Source: Bryobacterales bacterium
GTDB taxonomy: Bacteria; Acidobacteriota; Terriglobia; Bryobacterales; Bryobacteraceae
Length of the DNA: 6,880 nt
Assembly: GCA_030838885.1 (NCBI GenBank)
Contig: JAUZEU010000337.1
Span: 1-6,880 of the forward strand
Direction: 5' to 3'
Below, piece by piece: positions 1 through 6,163 of the stretch; position 1 is the stretch's first letter; each line of letters opens with the position of its first letter. Under the pieces are notes generated by a model. It saw only the letters and a list, made by a program, of their open reading frames with translations, did no database searches and was not told the DNA's origin. A program made the position numbers and the translations under genes.

Positions 1-195
1 CAAGCCGAGGTTCCCAAAACGGCCCCGGTCGCTTGCATCGAAATACCGGAAGCTCAACAGCGGTGGCGCGCCGGGAGCATACAGCGGTCGAGGGCTCAAC
101 CGTTCCGAGGGCGACTCGCCCAGCTGCAATACCAGACCGGTGAGGTCTGCCGTTTCACCAGCCAGCAGCAACATCGCAATCGCAATTCGAATCAC
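1..195 (-). CDS. N-terminus of an exported protein, cut by the window edge
   Basis: The reading frame starts with GTG at 195-193 and stays open for 65 codons to base 1, so only the amino-terminus is present. It begins MIRIAIAMLLLAGETADLTG: a short basic start and a hydrophobic core, which looks like a signal peptide. It continues through a Pro/Ser-rich stretch to LLSFRYFDASDRGRFGNLGL at the edge. The GTG overlaps the TGA of the upstream FG-GAP gene (shared GTGA, 192-195), and GGAGG lies 4 bases upstream. Overlap, ribosome site and signal-like start together make this a convincing last visible gene of the operon. An internal ATG at codon 8 is a possible alternative start, but it would cut into the signal peptide. 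I do not recognise the family. Its export and coupling to the FG-GAP gene suggest a shared extracytoplasmic role, which is inference. Confidence 0.72.
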   Translation of the reverse strand, partial: MIRIAIAMLLLAGETADLTGLVLQLGESPSERLSPRPLYAPGAPPLLSFRYFDASDRGRFGNLGL

Positions 196-3100
196 TTTCC
201 CTCCAGTTGGCTCAGCGCTTTTGCGGCAACAGCATTGCCGGGCTTACGATCCATCAATTGATTCAGTAAGGCGCGGGCCTGCTCCCGTTCGCCCATCGTA
301 ACGTATATCCGGGCCAGATTCAGATAGAGCTGGTCGTCGTCCGGATCCACCTGAATTCCGTACCGGAATGCCGCGACCGAATTCTTCGCCTGTCCCATCT
401 TCGCGTAGAGGACTCCCAGATTATTGATGGCGCCTGTATGGTCCCGTTGCGCGCCAATGGCTTGCTGGAACCGCTGACGCGCACCTTCCAGGTCGTTCAC
501 TTCGGCGGAAAGGAGACCAAGCTGATTTGCGGCGTCGGCGCACTTCGGGTCGGCTAACAAAGCCTTGCTGAAGATTGCGCGGGCCGCAGCCTTGTCGTTC
601 AGCTTCAGATAAGCCTCGCCCGCATTCACCATGGCAGGAGCGTAGTCGGGCCGGATCTCCAGCACCTTTCCGAAGATCGTAAGCGCGTCCCGGTCGCGCC
701 CGAGTTCCTGATGAATCCTGCCTGTGGCCAGCAGAGCCTTCCAGTTATCTGGTCGCGACCGCAGCGTTTCCTGAAGGTACGGCAACGCCCGGTCCGGATA
801 GCCGGCCCAATAGAATGCGGCGCCCAGCCTGAAGTAATTCCGGCGGGGCTCTGAATGGTAACGGCCGGGGAAGGGAAGCGCCAGATGAGTGCTCTGGCTG
901 AGGTTCCGGAGATCTTCGCGCATCACTCCTTCCGAAGGCACGTTCGCGTACACGCGGCGCGCCCGGCTGTCACCATCCACAAGAACCGTGAAAGGTACAG
1001 AGAGAGCGCGGCGATACTCGAACAGATACCTGCCGAACACCGACCATGTCGCAGCTACATCGTCGTTCTCTTTTTTCAGATCGACCGCTTCGATTGGCAG
1101 TGATCCGGTTGCCGATGGCTTCTCGCCCGCATAGAGCACCACAAAGCCAGGTCCCTTGCGGCGGTCGGGTGTCGGTACCGGTTCCAGCAGCCAGGTATCC
1201 GCCGGATCCGGTGTGTTCCTTCCTGCAACTGGCGCGTCCGGATATAGAATGCGCTTCTGAAACGGAGTCCGGGCGGGCACGGCGGAGTCTTCGCTGATCC
1301 GGTAAATGAAACCAGGGGCAAGCCCCGGGATCTGTTGTGTCGTGCCGGAGGGCCAGGTTATTTTCACGCTCGCGACATTTTTCCCTGCGAGCCCGAAATG
1401 CAGTTTCTTCGAATGCTGTGAAAGAAACCCACCGCCAGCCTGAAGGAACTGCACCTGCCCGTTCACTTCCAAACGCGCGCCAATACCGTCGCGATTCGAT
1501 TTCGTGCCCTCCAACTGAATTGCGATAGCGGTGCGCCCGTTGGTGCAGTCGTTTTGCATCGTGCGAATCTGCGGACCCAGGCGGCTCTTGAGGATGATGT
1601 CCGGATTTCCGTCGCCATCGAAATCAGTTACAGCGAACGTGCGGGTGTCGTCTGCGAAATCGAGGCCGCTCACGCCGGAGGCATCGAGATACCGACCATC
1701 CCGGCGTACATAGAAAACATTCGGCTCATGCCCGTTCCAGGAGTGATCCTCCCGAATGAGCTGATTGATGGCGTTCCAGCCGTTCTCATAGCCGGTGCCG
1801 GCGTTCTGGCCCAGGGGCGTCTTTGCAACCACCTGCCGCCAGAAGAAGCTGCCGAGATCCGTCTTAGCGGCACCGTTGGTCACCATCCCGGCGGCGACCA
1901 GAATTTCAGGTGTTCCGTCGAGATCGAAATCGAAACCACCGGAACTCCACGCCCACCGTCCCATCTCAACCGCTTCGCCGGCGCCTGTTTCTTCAAAGGT
2001 TCCGTCGCCTTTATTGCGGTAAAGAGAATTGCCTTTTGTATGCCTTCGATAAGCTTCGCCGTTCTGCTGCGCAGGAACGAACGCGGGGTCGTGAAAGATC
2101 CGCTGCCCAGGGGCGGTCCACATATCCGAGACATACAGGTCCGGCCGCCCGTCGCCATCGTAATCGAACCAGGACGCGCTCATGCCCGGGCCCATGTCTT
2201 CCACGCCGGCTTTCACCGCTTCATCAGTAAAGCACCCTTCCCGATTCCGGTAGAAATTATTCCGCCCGAAGTCGTTCGCGACATAAAGATCCTGCCAGCC
2301 ATTGCCGTCGACATCGCACCAGGCAGGCGCAAAGCTGAACCGGTTGTTGTTCTCGTTGATCCCGCACTCGCCCGTGACGTCTTCGAAGAATCCACCCTGA
2401 TCTGTCAGTTTATTGCGGAAGAGGAAATTCGGCGGACCGTTTTGCGCGTCGTGATAGGGCGAAGGGTATTGATACTGATCTTCGCTCTGGAAGTAAACGT
2501 AGCAGCAGAGATAAAGGTCGACGCGGCCGTCGCGATCGTAGTCTGCCGCGGCCATGCCTGTGAACGAGCCCTGCGGCAAGGTGCTGAAGCGGAAGGCATC
2601 GGGATGTTCACGGAATGTGCCATCACCCTGGTTCAAAAACAGCAGCGGTCCCGACCCCCGCAGGATCACGACATCCTGGTGCCCCGAATTCCGAAAATCC
2701 ACGAAAAGAGCGCTGGTCGATTCGTCCAGAAGCCCCAGGCCCGTACGTTCCGTAATGTCTTCCGCAGAGCCATCCGGCCGGAGTTTATAAACGCGGTTGG
2801 GCAAGCCGCCAGGCTGGCAGACATAAACCTCGTCTGCGCCGTCGTTGTCCAGGTCGCCCACCGCGATTCCCTGGTTGCCGTACACGTCGATACCGGTCGC
2901 CGAGTCAAGACGCGAACGCCAATGGGGATTGCCCGGCAGCAGTTGTTCCGGGAATGACGATACACGGCCGAACACGTGGCCTGTCACATCGCGAAACAGC
3001 GGCTTCGGTGAAGCGAATGTCTCCGCGCTCAGCGTTTTGAAATCCGGCATGCCCCAAATGCCGACATGATAGGAGCGTTCGGTCTTGATTTCATATCGCA

Positions 3101-3392
3101 CCCGCCCTTCCGGCAGGGCATAGAACCGGCAGGCCAATGCCTGCTGGTTTACCCACGGCTGAAGCGCCCTGGGAGCCACTTCTTTCTTCGCGAAAATTCG
3201 CCCCAGGCGAGCTTCCAGTTCAAAGGCATCTTTCTCGGCCTTGAACTCGTCGCTGCCCGGTTCCACGTAACGAAGAGCCGCATCGAACGGATTCGCGCGC
3301 TTGTAGTGGACGGGAAAGGCTGTCCAAGAGCTTGCTCGAGAGGGCGTCAGCCCGGCAGCAGCGATGGCTGTCAGGAATTCGCGGCGCTTCAT
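192..3392 (-). CDS. Exported CRTAC1-like FG-GAP/UnbV protein with C-terminal TPR array
   Basis: This is a 1066-residue exported repeat protein. It opens MKRREFLTAIAAAG, a twin-arginine-like RRxFL signal with a short hydrophobic stretch. Residues about 165-610 carry FG-GAP/VCBS propeller repeats with calcium-loop motifs: DLDNDGADE (180), DYDRDGRVD (284), DVDGNGWQD (360), DYDGDGRPD (410), DFDLDGTPE (488) and DFDGDGNPD (590). Residues about 620-700 match the ASPIC/UnbV domain (GIGARLEV, then ITWPSGTTQQI). Residues about 745-830 resemble a redoxin fold without catalytic cysteines (FTVLVDGDSRARRVY). About six TPRs fill 852-1065. FG-GAP/UnbV proteins are usually secreted; their biochemical role is poorly defined, and binding of protein or carbohydrate partners is inferred. 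The start ATG overlaps the TGA of the preceding TPR gene (ATGA, 3389-3392). AGGA lies upstream with somewhat long spacing. The architecture is secure, the function is not. Confidence 0.93.
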   Translation of the reverse strand: MKRREFLTAIAAAGLTPSRASSWTAFPVHYKRANPFDAALRYVEPGSDEFKAEKDAFELEARLGRIFAKKEVAPRALQPWVNQQALACRFYALPEGRVRYEIKTERSYHVGIWGMPDFKTLSAETFASPKPLFRDVTGHVFGRVSSFPEQLLPGNPHWRSRLDSATGIDVYGNQGIAVGDLDNDGADEVYVCQPGGLPNRVYKLRPDGSAEDITERTGLGLLDESTSALFVDFRNSGHQDVVILRGSGPLLFLNQGDGTFREHPDAFRFSTLPQGSFTGMAAADYDRDGRVDLYLCCYVYFQSEDQYQYPSPYHDAQNGPPNFLFRNKLTDQGGFFEDVTGECGINENNNRFSFAPAWCDVDGNGWQDLYVANDFGRNNFYRNREGCFTDEAVKAGVEDMGPGMSASWFDYDGDGRPDLYVSDMWTAPGQRIFHDPAFVPAQQNGEAYRRHTKGNSLYRNKGDGTFEETGAGEAVEMGRWAWSSGGFDFDLDGTPEILVAAGMVTNGAAKTDLGSFFWRQVVAKTPLGQNAGTGYENGWNAINQLIREDHSWNGHEPNVFYVRRDGRYLDASGVSGLDFADDTRTFAVTDFDGDGNPDIILKSRLGPQIRTMQNDCTNGRTAIAIQLEGTKSNRDGIGARLEVNGQVQFLQAGGGFLSQHSKKLHFGLAGKNVASVKITWPSGTTQQIPGLAPGFIYRISEDSAVPARTPFQKRILYPDAPVAGRNTPDPADTWLLEPVPTPDRRKGPGFVVLYAGEKPSATGSLPIEAVDLKKENDDVAATWSVFGRYLFEYRRALSVPFTVLVDGDSRARRVYANVPSEGVMREDLRNLSQSTHLALPFPGRYHSEPRRNYFRLGAAFYWAGYPDRALPYLQETLRSRPDNWKALLATGRIHQELGRDRDALTIFGKVLEIRPDYAPAMVNAGEAYLKLNDKAAARAIFSKALLADPKCADAANQLGLLSAEVNDLEGARQRFQQAIGAQRDHTGAINNLGVLYAKMGQAKNSVAAFRYGIQVDPDDDQLYLNLARIYVTMGEREQARALLNQLMDRKPGNAVAAKALSQLEGK
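199..205 (-). promoter_or_regulatory. Shine-Dalgarno site for the downstream GTG-start gene
   Basis: On the minus strand this reads TGGAGGG, followed by AAA and the GTG start at 195-193. It lies inside the last codons of the FG-GAP/TPR gene. It supports the GTG as a real start, reached by reinitiation of ribosomes that finish the upstream gene. The spacing is on the short side. Confidence 0.6.
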
Positions 3393-4402
3393 CGGGGCCC
3401 ATCCTGCGCCTTCACGAGCCGGGCGTGCTCGTTCAGTTCCGATTCCGCATCGGCGCTCCTGCCCAAACGCGCATAATCCCTTGAGAGCCGGTAATGCGGG
3501 GCTGGATTTGCCGGGTCCAACGCGGCAGACTTCGCAAACTCGCGGGCGGCATCCGCAAATCGACCAAGGCGGTCAAACACAGTGCCCAATTCGAAATGTG
3601 CCGAGGCGTCGCGTTCGCTCAGTGAAATAGCTTTGGCCAGCAGCGCCGCCGCGCGCTCGGGTTCCAGGGACTGAGCATTCAGCGCCCGCGCATGTTGCAG
3701 GTAGCCAACCGGGCTGGAAGGATGTGCGGCCTCGTACTCCGCGAAGCGCCTGGCAGCTTCAGGCAAGCGAGCCGGGATCTGACCGAGAAACTTACCCAAA
3801 AAAACGTAGGGCTGCTCAACGTCGGGCGCAATCGCCATAGTTCGAAGAAAGGCCGCGGCCGCATCATCGAAACGCCGCAGTCCATAACAGGCCACGCCAA
3901 GAGCAAGTTCGATTTGGGCGCTATCAGGAAGCTTCACCTTCGCAGCTTCCAGAATCTGAATCGCTTCAGCAAACTTTTCACGCTGCAGCAGTGGTTGCGC
4001 AGCTTCGAAGTAGAGGGATTCCGCTCGCTCGCGCGCGCCACGGTCCTGAGGTGTCAACCTCGCATAACGCGCCTGCGCATCAGCGGCGTTCAGAGTGGCG
4101 CCGCTCTCCGAGTAATAAATTACAAGGCTCTGAAGCACCGCCACGTCATCCGGGGCAAGTGTTGCGGCCTTGAGGGCGGCATCATCCGCCTTAGCCTCTT
4201 CGTGAAGTCTGCGATACGTCTGTGCAAGGGCAATCCAGACCCGTCCATTTGCGGGAGCCAGGCCTGAAGCCGCCTGCAAGCTCGATGCAGCCTCATTGAG
4301 ATCACCACGTTGCAACGCAACAAGACCCGCCCGAAATGACTCCTCAAACGTGGAGCCGGCACCGAGAAAAGCCGCGAGAAAAAGAAGCAGAGCGGTTGCC
4401 AC
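3389..4402 (-). CDS. Exported tetratricopeptide-repeat protein
   Basis: This 337-residue protein is almost entirely TPR. It starts at GTG (4402-4400) with MATALLLFLAAFLGAGSTFE, a hydrophobic segment that looks like a signal peptide with a weakly charged start. TPR-like helical pairs follow at about residues 19-52, 53-86, 129-160, 161-194, 195-230, 266-299 and 300-333; clear examples are LGTVFDRLGRFADAAREFAK and YRLSRDYARLGRSADAESEL. No catalytic domain is visible, so a scaffolding or partner-binding role outside the cytoplasm is inferred. The gene begins 26 bases after glgC, and its TGA overlaps the ATG of the FG-GAP/TPR gene, so co-translation with that gene is likely. No strong ribosome site precedes the GTG, which fits coupling to glgC. 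I cannot assign a specific function or symbol. Confidence 0.88.
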   Translation of the reverse strand: MATALLLFLAAFLGAGSTFEESFRAGLVALQRGDLNEAASSLQAASGLAPANGRVWIALAQTYRRLHEEAKADDAALKAATLAPDDVAVLQSLVIYYSESGATLNAADAQARYARLTPQDRGARERAESLYFEAAQPLLQREKFAEAIQILEAAKVKLPDSAQIELALGVACYGLRRFDDAAAAFLRTMAIAPDVEQPYVFLGKFLGQIPARLPEAARRFAEYEAAHPSSPVGYLQHARALNAQSLEPERAAALLAKAISLSERDASAHFELGTVFDRLGRFADAAREFAKSAALDPANPAPHYRLSRDYARLGRSADAESELNEHARLVKAQDGPR

Positions 4403-4428
4403 TTGAGGTAACCGCTATTTTATCCCGT

Positions 4429-5682
4429 TCAGACGAAGACAGTTGAAATGTCGACCGGAGTTCGCGCGCCTTCCACTACCACGATGCCGGATTCAGTGAC
4501 GTGGTAGAGCTTCTTATCCCTCACCGGATCGTATCCAATGAGCGTGTCCTCGGGTATCGCGACGTTTTTATCCAGGACTGCACGGCGGATCTTTGAACGC
4601 CTTCCAATATCGCAGTTGTCCATGATCACGCTGTCCTCCACATAGGCCCCGGCATGCACCCGCACACCGCGACCCAGAATAGAATTCTTCACGTGACCGC
4701 CGGACAGAATACACCCGCCGGACACGATGGAATCAATCGCCTCGCCGCGCCGGTTCTGCTCGTCGAAGGTGAACTTCGCGGGCGGATCTGCGAAGCCGTT
4801 GGTTCGCAGCGGCCACTGCCTGTTGTATAGGTTTAAAGCCGGCTTGACGGCGCGCAGATCCATGTTCGCTTCCCAGAACGCGTCGATGGTGCCGACGTCC
4901 CGCCAATACGCTTCCCCGGGAGGCTCGCCCGGAATTTTGTTGCTCTGGAAGTCATATGCGTAAACCGCCTGTTGCTGCGCCACCAGCTTCGGCAGGATAT
5001 CGCGGCCGAAGTCATGTGTGCTGGTTTCATCACACGCATCTTCGTGCAGGGCTTTCAGGAGCGCGCGTGTGGAGAACAGATAATTGCCCATGGACGCAAA
5101 AACCTGCTTCGGGTTGCCGGGGATCGTGGGCGCATCCGGCCTCTTTTCATGAAACGCCAGGACCCTGTTCGTGTCGTCGGTTTCAATGACGCCGAACTCA
5201 TTGGCGTACTTTTTCTCAACAGGAATCGCCGCAATGGTACAAATGGCATTCAGATTTTCGTGGTATTCGATCATGTGCGCGATGTTCATCCGGTAGATAT
5301 GATCCGCACCGAAGATCGCCACCACGTGCGGTTCCGCCTGCTCGATCAGATTAATGTTCTGGTAGATCGCGTCGGCCGTTCCCTGATACCAGGTTTCACC
5401 ATGTGAGCGCATCTGCGCGGGCACCGGAATGATGAACTGATTCTTCAGTATTCCACCGGATTGCCATCCTTCACTCAGGTGTTGAAGCAGACTTTGGCTT
5501 CGAAACTGGGTCAGGACGTAGATCGAATAGATGCCCGAATTGATGAAGTTACTCAAAACAAAATCGACAATTCGGTATTTGCCGCCAAAGGGCACGGCAG
5601 GCTTCGCCCGTTCTTTCGTCAGGGGGTAGAGGCGGGTACCCTTGCCGCCGGCAAGTATGAGTCCGAGCACGCGCAGTCGCAT
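4429..5682 (-). CDS. glgC: Glucose-1-phosphate adenylyltransferase (ADP-glucose pyrophosphorylase)
   Basis: GlgC makes ADP-glucose and pyrophosphate from ATP and glucose-1-phosphate, the committed and usually allosterically controlled step of bacterial glycogen synthesis, in the cytosol. From the ATG at 5682 the protein has 417 residues, normal for the family. Visible signatures are LILAGGKGTRL (8-18, nucleotide binding), RAKPAVPFGGKYRIVDF (25-41), WYQGTADAIYQN (98-109), FGADHIYRMN (124-133, with the catalytic-type Asp127), FHEKRP (177-182, sugar-phosphate Lys180) and YWRDVGTIDAFWEANMDL (259-276). A left-handed beta-helix C-terminus runs about 315-400 (GRGVRVHAGAYVEDSVIMDN). The frame also extends upstream to a GTG at 5760, with ATGs at 5736, 5709 and 5703. 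I chose 5682 because family homology begins there, but no start has a good ribosome site. The residue aligned from memory with E. coli activator Lys39 is Glu24, so effector preference may differ. It leads the minus-strand operon. Confidence 0.95.
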   Translation of the reverse strand: MRLRVLGLILAGGKGTRLYPLTKERAKPAVPFGGKYRIVDFVLSNFINSGIYSIYVLTQFRSQSLLQHLSEGWQSGGILKNQFIIPVPAQMRSHGETWYQGTADAIYQNINLIEQAEPHVVAIFGADHIYRMNIAHMIEYHENLNAICTIAAIPVEKKYANEFGVIETDDTNRVLAFHEKRPDAPTIPGNPKQVFASMGNYLFSTRALLKALHEDACDETSTHDFGRDILPKLVAQQQAVYAYDFQSNKIPGEPPGEAYWRDVGTIDAFWEANMDLRAVKPALNLYNRQWPLRTNGFADPPAKFTFDEQNRRGEAIDSIVSGGCILSGGHVKNSILGRGVRVHAGAYVEDSVIMDNCDIGRRSKIRRAVLDKNVAIPEDTLIGYDPVRDKKLYHVTESGIVVVEGARTPVDISTVFV

Positions 5683-5793
5683 GGCAAGGCCATTGTGTAT
5701 CATGCGCATGGAATCCGCAACCGGATTTCCAAACATTCCCGGCACTTCATGTAAGGGCACCTGGCAGCCGGGTGTGATAGCTTATCCAGCGGT
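5683..5793. promoter_or_regulatory. Divergent intergenic region between glgC and the cupin-like gene
   Basis: This short region must hold the promoters for the leftward glgC operon and the rightward cupin-like gene, since the two start back to back. If glgC starts at the upstream GTG (5760), only 33 bases remain and the promoters would overlap coding sequence. The AT-richer stretch GTGATAGCTTATCC (5774-5787) is the only vaguely -10-like segment. I see no matching -35 box, inverted repeat or operator, so the assignment rests on gene orientation rather than on a motif. Confidence 0.35.
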
Positions 5794-6132
5794 ATGAGGA
5801 AATCGCTCTTAGCGATCGCACTTGCCGGGGCGTATCTCGCCGGGCGTGCGGATGTATTAACGACCCCGAAGTTGCAAAACAACCGGGTGACCGTGACGGA
5901 ACTCGACTATGAACCAGGTAAGCCCCGACCGAAGTCTGTCCGGCCGGCTGACCAGGTCATTGTTTTTCTGGACGATTCCCGATACGAGCGGATCGACCCC
6001 GATACCGGCGCTAAAGAGATCAGGACCCGAAAATCGGGCGACGTGATCTGGCACAACAAAGGGGAAGTGGCCCCGGTGTTGACGAACCTGGACAGCAAGA
6101 CTTATCGGACCCTTGTGGTGGAGTTGAAGTAG
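5794..6132 (+). CDS. Small exported cupin-fold protein without metal-ligand histidines
   Basis: This 112-residue protein opens MRKSLLAIALAGAYLAGRA, a typical Sec signal peptide with likely cleavage after residue 19. The mature part reads as one small cupin barrel: NNRVTVTELDYEPGKPRP (29-46), QVIVFLDDSRYERIDPDTG (54-72), KSGDVIWHNKGE (79-90) and a final strand ending RTLVVELK. The order and the closing VELK match small secreted cupins that I recall from acidobacterial and proteobacterial genomes. Those carry His-x-His after the PG turn and another His after the GDV-W segment. Here the positions hold RPKSVRP and GEVAPVLTN, so the usual metal site is absent and enzymatic activity is doubtful; ligand binding or structure is more likely (inference). 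The start lacks a strong ribosome site, but no other start leaves a complete signal peptide. It is transcribed away from glgC. Confidence 0.72.
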   Translation: MRKSLLAIALAGAYLAGRADVLTTPKLQNNRVTVTELDYEPGKPRPKSVRPADQVIVFLDDSRYERIDPDTGAKEIRTRKSGDVIWHNKGEVAPVLTNLDSKTYRTLVVELK

Positions 6133-6163
6133 TGCGCTGGAATGCGAGAAGGCACCTGGCAAA
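6133..6163. other. Short spacer after the cupin-like gene, no terminator seen
   Basis: This stretch separates the cupin-like stop codon from the first recognisable hydrolase fragment. I see no GC-rich hairpin followed by a T run. It may itself be eroded coding sequence: frame 6152-6163 reads APGK, continuous with GPLYARPL, which would extend the pseudogene slightly to the left. Confidence 0.3.

Noticed and set aside
1554..2957. A 467-codon open frame on the plus strand, antisense to the FG-GAP gene
   Set aside because: It lies wholly opposite a gene with clear domains. Long antisense frames are common opposite GC-rich codons, especially repeated Asp/Gly-rich motifs. Its translation shows low-complexity Val/Ile/Ala/Arg runs and no recognisable domain.
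192..3392. Internal DNA repeats in the FG-GAP gene as a regulatory or recombination array
   Set aside because: The recurring GTCGCCATCG-like strings encode the DxDGDG calcium loops of the propeller repeats, so protein repetition explains them.
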